A DNA stretch of 64,000 bases from Campylobacter concisus. Lineage in GTDB: Bacteria > Campylobacterota > Campylobacteria > Campylobacterales > Campylobacteraceae. Below, one piece after another: positions 30,223-39,241 of the stretch. The position numbers and the translations under genes are program-made. The stretch is taken from NCBI RefSeq assembly GCF_015230015.1, contig NZ_JAAKZC010000001.1, positions 62,001 to 126,000 of the forward strand. The letters are read 5' to 3'. How positions within the stretch are numbered: the first letter of the stretch is position 1; the number at the start of each line of letters is the position of its first letter. The notes under the pieces were generated by a model. That model made no database searches and had not been told where the DNA came from. It saw only the letters and a program-made list of their open reading frames with translations.

Positions 30223-30825
30223 TTGCAGAAATTTCCAAATGCCTACGTCATCACAGGCTCGATCGCCAGTGGCAAAAGCACGGTTGTAAATTTACTAAAA
30301 GAGCGAGGCTTTAGCGTGATAGACGCGGACTCGATCGCTCACGAGCAGCTTGAAATTTGCAAAGGCGAGATAGTAGAAGTTTTTGGCGAGCAAATTTTAG
30401 ATGAGATTGGCAAAATAGAGCGCAAAAAACTGGGCGCCATCGTCTTTAACGAGCCAAAAAAGCTTAAAAATTTAGAGCAAATTTTGCATCCAAAGATAAA
30501 GGCTGAAATTTTTTTCAAAGCCTCGCAGCTTGAGCGCTTGGAGCAGGTTTATTTTGTCGATATTCCTTTGTTTTTTGAAAAAAAGGAGCGTTACAGCGAG
30601 TTTAAAAATGTAGCTGTGATTTACGCGCCAAAAGAGCTTTTACTAAGCCGTCTAATGAGTCGAAACGCTCTAAGCTTAGAGGATGCAAAAGCTAGAGTAG
30701 AGCTTCAGATGGATATCGAGCAAAAGCGAAAAATGGCAAAATTTGTTATCGATAATAGCAATGACAGGGAGAATTTAGAGCTGGAGCTAGAGAAATTTCT
30801 AAAGCAAATTTGCGCTATTTCTTGA
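30223..30825 (+). CDS. coaE: Dephospho-CoA kinase CoaE
   Basis: 200 residues. It phosphorylates dephospho-CoA in the last step of CoA synthesis. The P-loop is GSIASGKSTVV, followed by DADSIAHE; the lid has LMSRNALSLEDAKARVELQM and the end FVIDNSNDRENLELEL. I chose the TTG at 30223, with GGAG six bases before it, over an in-frame ATG at 30184 without a site. Its 3' end overlaps the convergent 30815 gene by 11 bases. Confidence 0.92.
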   Translation: MQKFPNAYVITGSIASGKSTVVNLLKERGFSVIDADSIAHEQLEICKGEIVEVFGEQILDEIGKIERKKLGAIVFNEPKKLKNLEQILHPKIKAEIFFKASQLERLEQVYFVDIPLFFEKKERYSEFKNVAVIYAPKELLLSRLMSRNALSLEDAKARVELQMDIEQKRKMAKFVIDNSNDRENLELELEKFLKQICAIS

Positions 30826-31435
30826 TAAATTTACTAGCAAATTTATATGTATAAGCGACCTCTTTGCTTCGGAGATCCCAGCTTTTTAGCTCGGCTTTTA
30901 CTAAATTTGGAAATTTCTTGCTTATATCTTTTAGGGCATTGCCAACCGACTTTCTAAGATACTCACTCGCATCGTCTTTTAAACTGGCTAGCCGCCAAAT
31001 GGCCTCATCTGGGTTATCTTTAAAATAAGGTCTATTTGTCCATATCCTAAGCCCCTCGCTTACGGCTCTTTTTGCATTTGCGTTGCCATTTTTTAGCCAG
31101 TTATCGATGACAAAAAGTGCCTGCTCGTAGCCAACTTTTTTACAAAATTCATCAAACGCCTTTGCTAAAATTTCTTGAACTCGCCAGTTTTCATCTTTTG
31201 AAACTTCATCTCTCATAAATGCCAAAATTTCTTCACGATCCGATAGGTGTCCAAAGAGAAAAACCGCATACATCCGCACTTGATAGACTTCCGAGCTATA
31301 TGCTAGACGTGCCAGCTCTTTGCAGTGCGCAGCTCCCTTTGCTTTATAGTCAGCCAAAGCCCTACTTTCTTGCTCTTTAAAGCCATTTTCTGTGAGAGAA
31401 AACTCTTTTTCTAAATTTAAGATGTAGCTCTTCAA
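30815..31435 (-). CDS. HEAT-repeat protein of the AlkD-like DNA alkylation repair family
   Basis: 206 residues, all helical, with repeated HEAT-type helix pairs (LARLAYSSEVYQVRMYAVFLFG, NWRVQEILAKAFDEFC, RAVSEGLRIWTNRPYF, YLRKSVGNALKDISKKFP). This layout and the W-x-R-P/K-S-N pattern fit the AlkD-like glycosylase family, which removes bulky or cationic alkylated bases. Catalytic activity is not certain. It stands alone and is convergent with coaE. Confidence 0.75.
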   Translation of the reverse strand: MKSYILNLEKEFSLTENGFKEQESRALADYKAKGAAHCKELARLAYSSEVYQVRMYAVFLFGHLSDREEILAFMRDEVSKDENWRVQEILAKAFDEFCKKVGYEQALFVIDNWLKNGNANAKRAVSEGLRIWTNRPYFKDNPDEAIWRLASLKDDASEYLRKSVGNALKDISKKFPNLVKAELKSWDLRSKEVAYTYKFASKFIKK

Positions 31436-31510
31436 AACAGCTCCTTTAAATTTATTAAAAACTCTTACCTAAATTTTAGTAAAATCACGCAAAAAATAAA
31501 AGGACGGCTC

Positions 31511-32254
31511 ATGCAAGTCTCAAAGTATAACGCTAGCGGCAATGATTTTGTCATATTTCACACATTTTTAAGCAAAGATAGAAGCGAGCTAGCAAGGCAA
31601 ATTTGCAGCCGAACAAATGGCGTGGGAGCTGACGGGCTCATCGTGCTTTTGCCTTACGAAAAGGGCGTGAAATGGGAGTTTTACAATAGCGACGGAAGCT
31701 ACGCTGCGATGTGTGGCAACGGCTCGCGCGCGGCTGCTAGATATGCCTATCTAAACGGCCTTGTAAGTTCGAGCGAATTTGCCTTGCTAACTGGGAGCGG
31801 CGAGGTGATGGCGAGCGTGAAAGATGAGTGTGTCGAGATCGTGCTAACAAGTCCAAAGATTTTAAGCGAGCCACTAAATGAAGGTGGCAAAACTTGGTAT
31901 TTTTACGATACTGGCGTGCCACATCTTGTAAATTTCACACAAAATTTAGATGAATTTGACCTAAAAGAGTGCAGGGCGCTTCGTCAAAAATACAATGCAA
32001 ATATAAATTTAGCCAAATTTGATGGCGGAGTTTTAAAGGTGAGAACCTACGAAAGGGGCGTGGAGGACGAGACGCTAGCTTGTGGCACTGGTATGGCAGC
32101 TTGCTTTTATGGTGCTACTTTAAATTTAAACGCAGCGCAATGTCTAAAAGTCTATCCAAAAAGCGGCGAAGAGCTTGGTCTTAGGCTAGAAAAAGGTAAA
32201 ATTTTATTTAGCGGAGCCGTGAAACACTGCTTTGATACGAGTATTGAAATTTAG
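31511..32254 (+). CDS. dapF: Diaminopimelate epimerase
   Basis: 247 residues. It interconverts LL- and meso-diaminopimelate for lysine and peptidoglycan. The two catalytic cysteines are in MCGNGSRAAARYA and ACGTGMAACFYG; the N-terminus has KYNASGNDFVIF. The ATG follows AAAAGGACGGCTC. Slightly short compared with the usual 270-280. A degraded copy of its last 40 or so bases appears about 250 bases downstream. Confidence 0.94.
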   Translation: MQVSKYNASGNDFVIFHTFLSKDRSELARQICSRTNGVGADGLIVLLPYEKGVKWEFYNSDGSYAAMCGNGSRAAARYAYLNGLVSSSEFALLTGSGEVMASVKDECVEIVLTSPKILSEPLNEGGKTWYFYDTGVPHLVNFTQNLDEFDLKECRALRQKYNANINLAKFDGGVLKVRTYERGVEDETLACGTGMAACFYGATLNLNAAQCLKVYPKSGEELGLRLEKGKILFSGAVKHCFDTSIEI

Positions 32255-32619
32255 CTTTAGAGCAAGTTTTTGTGCTTGCTTCGGGTTAGTCAGAGCAAAC
32301 AATAAATTTATTCCATCAAATTTTACGCCCAACAGCTAGCTAAATTTATAGTGGTATTGATTTAAAATTTAAATACAAACCATTTAAGAGTTTAGCTACT
32401 TAAATATCTCGAGAATAAATTTATATGAAATTTAGTGGGATGTAAAAAATCTCCGCCGAAATTTTATTTACTGGATCTTTTAAACACTGCTTTGATATTT
32501 AGCTATTTTGTCTGCTGGTAGTTAAATTTGGCTAGTAGTTTGTAAAAGTCGCGGGCTAAATTTCATATCAAATTTTGTGTAAAACAAAGAGTTTTTGTTA
32601 TTAAATTTTAAGGTGCATA
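32255..32619. repeat. Gap with degraded copies of the dapF 3' end and of the rplT terminator
   Basis: No gene is supported here. At about 32445-32460 the sequence AAAAAATCTCCGCCGA repeats the core of the terminator at 32620-32648. Directly after it, at about 32459-32502, comes a diverged copy of the last bases of dapF (AAATTTTATTTA, then AACACTGCTTTGATA, then TTTAGCT). The two copied pieces abut, so the gap looks like a recombination or duplication scar. Confidence 0.55.
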
Positions 32620-32648
32620 AAAAAAGAAGATCTCCGCCGAAGCGGAGA
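32620..32648 (-). terminator. Terminator of rpmI-rplT
   Basis: Read on the minus strand, a 7-bp stem TCTCCGC/GCGGAGA with a TTCG loop stands seven bases after the rplT stop and is followed by TCTTCTTTTTTT, a standard Rho-independent signal. Confidence 0.88.
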
Positions 32649-32655
32649 AAAGGTG

Positions 32656-33012
32656 TTATTTCAAAGCATCTTTTGCTTGTTTTGCAAGTGCCGCAAATGC
32701 CTTCGCGTCATTCATAGCTAGATCAGCTAAAATTTTTCTATCAAGTTCGATCTTAGCTTTGTTTAAGCCGTTGATAAATCTTGAATAGCTAATGTCGTTT
32801 AGTCTGCAAGCAGCGTTTATACGAACGATCCATAAACGTCTGAAATCACGTTTTTTCTGGCGTCTATCGCGGTATGCGTAAACTAAACTTCTCTCTAGTT
32901 GCTCTTTAGCTTTTCTAAAGTGTTTATGTCTAGCACTGAAAAAGCCACGTGCTAGCTTTAAAACTTTCTTATGGCGTCTTCTTCTAACCACGCCTGTTTT
33001 TACTCTTGCCAT
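32656..33012 (-). CDS. rplT: Ribosomal protein L20
   Basis: 118 residues, the normal length, strongly basic, with [19 protein letters not shown] at the start and [12 protein letters not shown] in the middle. It binds 23S rRNA early in 50S assembly. It follows rpmI by 99 bases. infC, which heads this operon in many bacteria, is elsewhere at 49.8 kb. Confidence 0.97.
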   Translation of the reverse strand: MARVKTGVVRRRRHKKVLKLARGFFSARHKHFRKAKEQLERSLVYAYRDRRQKKRDFRRLWIVRINAACRLNDISYSRFINGLNKAKIELDRKILADLAMNDAKAFAALAKQAKDALK

Positions 33013-33111
33013 ATTTATCCTTTTACAAATTGGCGCTCACGAAGTGAGTCTTGCCCCTAAATTTGGGGGAGTTTGAATGACTTTTTGTCAAAAACTTAAA
33101 TCTACAGCTGC

Positions 33112-33303
33112 TTATACGCCGAGCATTTTGCGAACGGCTGGGACATTTGTGCTGTCCACGTATTGTGGGCCACGCAAATCTCTCATGCGCTTACTAGGTT
33201 TTTTTGTTAAGATATGGCTTCTGAAAGCAGAGCCTCTTTTTATCTTATTTTTACCTACTTTAAAGCGCTTAGCAGCACCGCGAACGGTTTTCATCTTTGG
33301 CAT
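33112..33303 (-). CDS. rpmI: Ribosomal protein L35
   Basis: 63 residues, very basic, starting [17 protein letters not shown] and containing [19 protein letters not shown] 50S protein, first gene of a two-gene unit with rplT. Confidence 0.97.
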   Translation of the reverse strand: MPKMKTVRGAAKRFKVGKNKIKRGSAFRSHILTKKPSKRMRDLRGPQYVDSTNVPAVRKMLGV

Positions 33304-33462
33304 GCTAATCCTTTTTGAAATTTTATACGCAAGTGCGTAAGATTTGGATTATAGCGAAAAATCCTTTAGAAAATTTAAATTTCACTTAGACAAAATTTGC
33401 AATAAATTTACATTTAACTTAAAAAAGTTTTAAAAATCGGAACTAACTTATTAAATTTGGCA

Positions 33463-33468
33463 TATAAT
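33463..33468 (+). promoter_or_regulatory. -10 box (TATAAT) before the C69 peptidase gene
   Basis: TATAAT in GGCATATAATTACA, 37 bases before the ATG at 33505, in T- and A-rich DNA without a -35 box. Confidence 0.6.
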
Positions 33469-33504
33469 TACATATGAAAATTTTATTTTACTAAAGGAGT
33501 AAAA

Positions 33505-35001
33505 ATGAAAGGCAAAATTCTCGCATCGATCGTCGCTATGAGTGCGATTTTAGGCACAAGTAGCTTGGCATGCACTACCATTTTAGTAGGAGATAAAGCT
33601 TCAAACGACGGCTCTATGCTAGTGGCTAGAAGCGCAGACAGCAAGGCTATAAAGGCTCAAGTTTTTTTGATCCATCCAGCTACGAAAAACCAAACTGGTA
33701 TGCATAGCTCAAAAGCCCATGACGGCGCAAATGACTTTACATATCCGCTTCCAAAAGATGGTATGAGATATACAACTATCGCAAATTCACACACAAAGCT
33801 TCACGGAGCAGTCGGCTACAACGAGGCTGGCGTTGGACTAAGCGGCACTGAGACTATCTACGCAAAAGACGAGCTTTTAAAGATCGACCCATATAACGAA
33901 GAGACTGGTATCACCGAGGACGACATCCCAGACGTGCTTTTGCCACGTATGAAGAGCGCAAAAGAGGGTGTTAAGCTTCTTGGCGAGATAGTTGAGACAA
34001 AAGGCGCTGGAGAGGGCTTTGGTGTGGTATTTATCGACGCAAATGAGCTTTGGTACTTTGAAACAGGCACAGGGCACAAGTGGATCGCTTCAAAGATCCC
34101 ACAAGATGAATACTTCGTCACTGCAAACCAAGGCAGACTTCACGCTTACAAAGAGAATGATCCAAATTTCATGGGTGCAAAAGATGTGATCAAATTTGCG
34201 ATTGACAACAAGACTTATGACCCTGCAAAAGATGGCGAATTTAACTTTACAAAGGCCTATACAAGGGACGATGAAAGAGATGTGACTTACAACTACCCAC
34301 GTGTTTGCTGGGTGCAAAGCATGTTTAATCCAAGCCTAAAACAAGACTTTGCTGATGGTCAGAAATTTCCAGTATTTTTAAAACCAGAGAAAAAACTAAG
34401 CGTTGAAGACCTAAAAGCTGCGATGAGAGCCCACTACGACGGCACGCCGTTTGATAACTACGTTAGTAAAGATGAAGATAAGAAAAACATCTACCGAGCT
34501 ATAAGCGTCTTTAGAACATACGAGTCTCACGTCATGCAGGTGCGCCCTTGGCTACCAAAAGAGATCGGCCGCGTGACCTACGTAGCTCTTGGTATGGCTG
34601 ATCTTAGCGTTTATTTGCCGTATTACGAGGGGCTTGATGGCTTTATAAAAGGCTACTCAGACGGCTCATACGATGCTGACGATACTTCGATATACTGGGT
34701 TTATAGAAAGCTTCAAACCCTTGTGATGACTGACTATGAGAAGTATTCGCCAGTGGTTAAAGAGGCCTACGCTAAATTTGAAAAAGAGTTGGCGGTAAAA
34801 CAGGCTAAATTTGAAGATGAATATGTCAAGCTTTATAAAAAAGATAAAAAAAAGGCTGACAAACTCTTAAATGACTTTAGTAAAAAGACAATGCAAGAGG
34901 CTAAAGACCTAACTATGGAGCTTACAAACAAGGTCTTTACTATGCTTACAGCCGACATGGACGCTAAGCTAAAATCCCTAAATAAAGGTAAAAAAGACTA
35001 A
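33505..35001 (+). CDS. Exported C69-family dipeptidase (Ntn hydrolase)
   Basis: 498 residues. A signal peptide ends at about residue 22, directly before C23 in ACTTILVGDKAS; in C69/PepD enzymes the exposed N-terminal Cys is the nucleophile, so signal cleavage would itself free the catalytic residue. Other family segments: ARSADS, GYNEAGVGLSGTET, GEGFGVVFIDANELWYFETG and FVTANQGRL. It probably splits dipeptides in the periplasm. The last 90 residues are Lys-rich coiled coil. AAAGGAG precedes the ATG, and a terminator follows. Confidence 0.9.
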   Translation: MKGKILASIVAMSAILGTSSLACTTILVGDKASNDGSMLVARSADSKAIKAQVFLIHPATKNQTGMHSSKAHDGANDFTYPLPKDGMRYTTIANSHTKLHGAVGYNEAGVGLSGTETIYAKDELLKIDPYNEETGITEDDIPDVLLPRMKSAKEGVKLLGEIVETKGAGEGFGVVFIDANELWYFETGTGHKWIASKIPQDEYFVTANQGRLHAYKENDPNFMGAKDVIKFAIDNKTYDPAKDGEFNFTKAYTRDDERDVTYNYPRVCWVQSMFNPSLKQDFADGQKFPVFLKPEKKLSVEDLKAAMRAHYDGTPFDNYVSKDEDKKNIYRAISVFRTYESHVMQVRPWLPKEIGRVTYVALGMADLSVYLPYYEGLDGFIKGYSDGSYDADDTSIYWVYRKLQTLVMTDYEKYSPVVKEAYAKFEKELAVKQAKFEDEYVKLYKKDKKKADKLLNDFSKKTMQEAKDLTMELTNKVFTMLTADMDAKLKSLNKGKKD

Positions 35002-35004
35002 AAG

Positions 35005-35037
35005 TTTTGGGCGTGAAATTTAGTAGCGCCCAAATTT
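35005..35037 (+). terminator. Terminator after the C69 peptidase gene
   Basis: An 8-bp stem TTTGGGCG/CGCCCAAA with a 13-base loop starts four bases after the stop, with TTTAAA following. Confidence 0.65.
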
Positions 35038-35062
35038 AAACAAAAATTTGGTAAAAAGCGTT

Positions 35063-35068
35063 TATAAT
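35063..35068 (+). promoter_or_regulatory. -10 box (TATAAT) of the metE leader transcript
   Basis: TATAAT in GCGTTTATAATGCGAC, so transcription should begin near 35075. The next signal is AAAGGAAAAACGCTG and the leader ATG at 35102. metE itself starts almost 500 bases later. Confidence 0.68.
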
Positions 35069-35101
35069 GCGACAAAAATTCACTACAAAGGAAAAACGCT
35101 G

Positions 35102-35131
35102 ATGCCTTGTCCCATGTGTAAAGCTCGTTAA
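35102..35131 (+). CDS. Putative nine-residue Cys-rich leader peptide (MPCPMCKAR)
   Basis: A complete ATG-to-TAA reading frame of nine codons, with two Cys and two Met codons. It is preceded by AAAGGAAAAACGCTG at ribosome-binding distance and by a TATAAT box about 35 bases upstream. Such placing at the very 5' end of a transcript is typical of leader peptides used for attenuation or translation sensing. The CPMC pair could also bind metal or be redox-active. A link to Cys or Met supply is inferred from metE downstream. Too short for homology to help. Confidence 0.55.
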   Translation: MPCPMCKAR

Positions 35132-35560
35132 TCTCGGCAAAAAACATATCAGCGATTTTCAAAAAACACGCAAATTTTTAAATAATTTTACATTTTTTCA
35201 TATTGATATTAATCCATTTTTGCTAGCAGGTCCGCTGCATTGTAACTGCATTTTTAAAAATAAAACGAAGCAGTGTTTGAAATTTGGCAAGGATCTTTTT
35301 AGTAGGATTTTTTATAAATTTTACTTTAGCTTAAGAAGAAGTGGGTGTCATCCACCGCAGGCGATGTGACCTAAACTTGTGCGCAGCGCAACAACATTGA
35401 ACGTGCTGGGGTTTGGGTCGTAGGGATAAGGGGGCGGTTTCGTAATTCTAGCCCCCTTGTACCTGCATAAAAATATTCAAGGTTGCTGTGCTTTGCACAG
35501 TTTTATAGTAGTCCGCAGAGTGAATTTTCGTCTGCAAAGTTAAATTTAAAAAGGATAAAA
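35132..35560 (+). promoter_or_regulatory. Long structured leader between the leader peptide and metE
   Basis: About 430 bases without a gene. From 35341 the DNA turns GC-richer and holds several hairpins: GTGG/CCAC at about 35340-35354, then a strong GGGGGC/GCCCCC stem with a 15-base loop near 35430-35458, and GCAGA/TCTGC near 35515-35540. The GC-rich stem has no long T run, so it may be a terminator, a processed RNA or part of a switch. I find no cobalamin, SAM or TPP riboswitch core. Confidence 0.5.
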
Positions 35561-37834
35561 ATGATAAAAAGTTATGTTTTAGGATTTCCAAGAATCGGAG
35601 AAAAAAGAGAGTTAAAGCGCGCATTAGAGGGCTTTTGGGCTGGTAAAGAGGGCTTTAGCGAAGAGAATTTGCAAGAGACAGCAAAGACGCTTCGCCAAAG
35701 ACACTGGAAATATCAACAAGACGCTGGCATTTGGGCTATTAGCGTTAATGATTTTTCATTTTACGACCTAATGCTTGATAACATCATCGCTTTTGGCGCT
35801 ACACCTCCAAGATTTGCAAATTTAAGCGGCTCGGAGCAATATTTTGCTTGCTCAAGAGGCAACAAAAGTGGCGTTGCGATGGAGATGACAAAGTGGTTTA
35901 ACACAAACTACCACTACATCGTGCCAGAGCTTAGCAGTGAGAGTAAATTTAGCCTAAAAGCGGACAAAATTTTAAATGAGTACAAAGAGGCGAAGGCTAA
36001 TGGCGTAAAAGGTAAGGTAAATTTGATCGGTCCTATCACGTTCTTGGCTCTTTCAAAGACGACTGACGGCAGTTGCCCATTTAAGCACCTTGACGCGCTT
36101 GTAGGCGAGTACAAAAAGCTGCTTGAGCAAATTTCTAAGCTTGATGATGAAATTTTAGTGCAGTTTGACGAGCCGATCTTTGTAACTGATAAAAATGAAG
36201 AGCTACTTTTGCCACTTATCACAAAGGTTTATAACGAGCTAACAAGCGTAGCTAGCAACGTTAAAATCGTATTTGCGACATATTTTGAGCATGCGATCAA
36301 GGCAGTTAGCGAAGTGGCTAAAACTAAAATTTACGGCATCGCACTTGACTTCATCCACGGCAAGAGAAATTTCGAAGCCCTTGAGACTATCAAAAATAGC
36401 CATTTGACGCTATTTGCAGGTGTAATAGACGGCAGAAATATCTGGAAAAGTAACATCGATGAAAAAGTAAAACTTGTATGTGAAATTTCAGAAAAAATAG
36501 GTGGCAAAGACTTTTACATCGGCACTTCATGCTCGCTTCTACATGTGCCATACACTCTAAAATATGAAGAGAATTTAAACCCAGAGATCAAAAGCTGGCT
36601 AAGCTTTGCGGTTGAGAAGCTTGATGAGATCAAGATCATCACAAAACTAGCAAACGGCGAGAAACTAAATGAAGCTGAGGCTAAAATTTATGAAGAGAAC
36701 AAAAATGCTGTTAAAACTCGCGCCACTTCAAAGCTCATCCACTCTGAAAGCGTTCAAAATCGCGTTAAAAATTTAAGCAAATTTGAGCGTGACGAGAAAT
36801 TTGAAGATCGCATCAAAATTCAACGCGAAACGCTAAAATACGGCATATTGCCAACAACAACGATAGGCAGCTTCCCTCAAACGGTTGATCTTCGCGTACT
36901 TCGCCAAAATTTCAAAAAAGGCGAGATCGACGCGGCTGCTTATGAAGCTGGTATCAAAAAATATATCGATCACTGCGTGAAATTTCAAGAAGATATCGGC
37001 CTAGACGTGCTAGTACATGGCGAGCCAGAGAGAAACGACATGGTCGAGTACTTTGGCGAGCAGATCAGCGGATATGCATTTAGCCAAAATGGCTGGGTAC
37101 AAAGCTACGGCAGCCGCTGCGTCAAGCCACCACTCTTATTTGGTGACGTGAGCCGCCCAGAGCCGATGACTGTTAAGTGGATGAAATACGCTCAAAGCAT
37201 CACAAAACACGTAATGAAGGGCATGCTAACAGGTCCTGTAACGATGCTAAACTGGAGCTTTGTGCGTGATGACTTGCCAAGAAGTGAGGTAGCAAAACAG
37301 CTTGCACTTTGTATCTATGACGAGATCGCAGACCTTCAAAATGCGGGCATCAGAGTGATCCAAGTCGATGAGGCAGCGTTTAAAGAGGGCTATCCGCTAA
37401 GGGCTGAAAATATCCCAGCTTATGAGAAATTTGCGGTTGATTGCTTCAAGCTTTCAGTAAGCTCAGCTGAGGCGAAAACTCAGATCCACACACATATGTG
37501 CTACTCTGAATTTAACGACATTATTAAGACCATTGAGGCTATGGACGCCGATGTTATCAGTATCGAGACTGCAAGAAGTGGCAACGAGCTACTTAAAATT
37601 TTCAAAGCCGTTGGCTACAAACAAGAGGTCGGACCTGGCGTTTACGACATCCACAGCCCACGTGTGCCAAGTGTCGAGGAGATCGTCGCTCAGATCAAAG
37701 CTCTGCTTGAAGTCTTGCCAAAAGAGCAACTCTGGATCAACCCAGACTGCGGCCTAAAAACCAGAAAATGGGAAGAGGTCGAGCCGAGCCTTAAAAACAT
37801 GGTAGAGGCCGTCAAGATCGTAAGAGGTCTATAA
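35561..37834 (+). CDS. metE: Cobalamin-independent methionine synthase MetE
   Basis: 757 residues. It moves the methyl of 5-methyltetrahydrofolate-triglutamate to homocysteine. The N-terminal domain starts YVLGFPRIGEKRELKRALE; the C-terminal domain has zinc ligands in HTHMCYSEFND and INPDCGLKTR and the ETARSGNELL stretch. The ATG at 35561 follows AAAAAGGATAAAA; upstream in-frame codons belong to the leader. It heads a unit with a lipoprotein and a MetF-like gene and uses the homocysteine that LuxS releases. Confidence 0.95.
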   Translation: MIKSYVLGFPRIGEKRELKRALEGFWAGKEGFSEENLQETAKTLRQRHWKYQQDAGIWAISVNDFSFYDLMLDNIIAFGATPPRFANLSGSEQYFACSRGNKSGVAMEMTKWFNTNYHYIVPELSSESKFSLKADKILNEYKEAKANGVKGKVNLIGPITFLALSKTTDGSCPFKHLDALVGEYKKLLEQISKLDDEILVQFDEPIFVTDKNEELLLPLITKVYNELTSVASNVKIVFATYFEHAIKAVSEVAKTKIYGIALDFIHGKRNFEALETIKNSHLTLFAGVIDGRNIWKSNIDEKVKLVCEISEKIGGKDFYIGTSCSLLHVPYTLKYEENLNPEIKSWLSFAVEKLDEIKIITKLANGEKLNEAEAKIYEENKNAVKTRATSKLIHSESVQNRVKNLSKFERDEKFEDRIKIQRETLKYGILPTTTIGSFPQTVDLRVLRQNFKKGEIDAAAYEAGIKKYIDHCVKFQEDIGLDVLVHGEPERNDMVEYFGEQISGYAFSQNGWVQSYGSRCVKPPLLFGDVSRPEPMTVKWMKYAQSITKHVMKGMLTGPVTMLNWSFVRDDLPRSEVAKQLALCIYDEIADLQNAGIRVIQVDEAAFKEGYPLRAENIPAYEKFAVDCFKLSVSSAEAKTQIHTHMCYSEFNDIIKTIEAMDADVISIETARSGNELLKIFKAVGYKQEVGPGVYDIHSPRVPSVEEIVAQIKALLEVLPKEQLWINPDCGLKTRKWEEVEPSLKNMVEAVKIVRGL

Positions 37835-37859
37835 ATTTTAATTAAAAAGGATTTGAAAA

Positions 37860-38318
37860 ATGAAAAGGATTTTTCTATTTGTAATATTAGTTATATTTGC
37901 GTCCGGATGTAGTTCTGGACGCCACTCTATACCACTCAACAAAGGTGCGTACAAGCAAACAAATATCTATAGCATCAGCGAGACTTTAAATTTAGAAGCT
38001 GCCAAAAAAGAGCTAGCAGGATTTGAAAATGTGAGGCTTGAATTTGGCTCAAACGACCAAAATAAAAGCGTCATCAAGGCAAATGTAAAGGTTCAAAGAT
38101 TTATCACTGATAGCGGAGATATAAAGGGCTATTGCCAAGAGGCTTTTGTCGCTGTTATAAAAAGATATATGATAGCTGCTAAAAAGCAAAATGCCGACGT
38201 GGCAAATATTGTAAGTTTTTGGCGAGCCGACGCAAAATACCTAAAAGACGAGTTTGTCTGCATGTCGTCAAAAAGTTCTGTTGGCGTGGTGATGAGGGCT
38301 GATCTAGTTCAAAAGTGA
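37860..38318 (+). CDS. Hypothetical lipoprotein
   Basis: 152 residues with a type II signal ending in FASGC (Cys 17), so lipid-anchored in a membrane. The mature part is mixed alpha/beta with three more cysteines (CQEAF, VCMSS). It sits between metE (25-base gap) and the MetF-like gene (4-base gap), which suggests co-expression. No family recognised with certainty. Confidence 0.7.
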   Translation: MKRIFLFVILVIFASGCSSGRHSIPLNKGAYKQTNIYSISETLNLEAAKKELAGFENVRLEFGSNDQNKSVIKANVKVQRFITDSGDIKGYCQEAFVAVIKRYMIAAKKQNADVANIVSFWRADAKYLKDEFVCMSSKSSVGVVMRADLVQK

Positions 38319-38322
38319 GAAA

Positions 38323-39207
38323 ATGCTAAAAGAAAAAATTTTAAATAAAGAAAAAGGGCTCGTGCTCTATGGTCTCACGCCACCAAAGGCTGAATTTGAA
38401 GAGGCAAAGCTGCGTGAGATCTCAGAGCGCTGGAGCGGGCGGATAAATGATATCAAGGCCGATGGGCTCGTGCTTTACGAGGTGCAAGATGAGAGCGATC
38501 GAAATGATAGCGAGAGGACATTTGAGTTTAGTGGGACGCTAAGCCCAGAAATTTACTACAAAAAGTACCTAAACGTCGCAACACCTAGTATATTTTACCG
38601 CGTGGCTAGCGGATACGGCGAGGATGAATTTCGCGCAGCACTTAAGGCTCAAAGCTCAAATTTAAACGTACTTGTGGGGGCAACTTCAAGCACGCAAAAA
38701 GTTAGGCTAAATTTAGCTCGCGCCTACGAGATCGCTAGCGAATTTAAAGAGTTGGCAGTGGGTGGTGTCTGTATCGCAGAGCGCCACGGTAAAAAGGGCG
38801 ATGAGCCACAAAGGATGCGTGAAAAGATCGCAGCTGGGGCTAAATTTTTCATATCGCAAGCGATCTTTGACGTACAGCTAGCGCGTAAATTTTTAGAGGA
38901 TTGCGCGGCTGCAAAGATAAGCGAGCCGATATTTCTTACATTTAGCACAGCGGGCAATGCAAAAACGCTTGAATTTATCAAATGGCTCGGAGTGAGCGTG
39001 CCAAATTTGGTTGAAGAGAGGCTAAGCTTAAGCTCAGACTACTTACTTGAAAGTTGCAATATCATTAAAGAAATTTGGTGCGAGCTAAAGAAATTTGGTG
39101 ATGAAAACGGACTAAATTTAAGCATAAATATAGAAAGTGTCATGGCAAAACGCGCCGAGATCGAAGCAAGCCTGGAGCTTACAAAAAGCATAAGAGAGTT
39201 GGTGTAA
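38323..39207 (+). CDS. Methylenetetrahydrofolate reductase-like protein (atypical MetF)
   Basis: 294 residues. The TIM-barrel pattern is readable (LYGLTPPKAEF near the start, a central GGVCIAERH and FFISQAIFD, then a terminal helix). MTHFR enzymes make the methyl-THF that MetE uses, so the operon position fits. The typical EFFPP start and FAD-binding TRGGDP are not visible; instead there are YGLTPPKAEF and VLVGATSSTQK. It may be a divergent subfamily with another donor or without FAD. Confidence 0.66.
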   Translation: MLKEKILNKEKGLVLYGLTPPKAEFEEAKLREISERWSGRINDIKADGLVLYEVQDESDRNDSERTFEFSGTLSPEIYYKKYLNVATPSIFYRVASGYGEDEFRAALKAQSSNLNVLVGATSSTQKVRLNLARAYEIASEFKELAVGGVCIAERHGKKGDEPQRMREKIAAGAKFFISQAIFDVQLARKFLEDCAAAKISEPIFLTFSTAGNAKTLEFIKWLGVSVPNLVEERLSLSSDYLLESCNIIKEIWCELKKFGDENGLNLSINIESVMAKRAEIEASLELTKSIRELV

Positions 39208-39241
39208 CGCACCAGCTCTTGCTATAAATTTATACAAATTC

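Noticed and set aside
33077-33340. Plus-strand reading frame over rpmI
   Set aside because: It is the opposite strand of the certain L35 gene and has no ribosome-binding site or protein-like composition.
35341-35470. Known riboswitch (cobalamin, SAM or TPP) or tmRNA before metE
   Set aside because: None of the conserved core words of these RNAs is present; only generic hairpins are seen.
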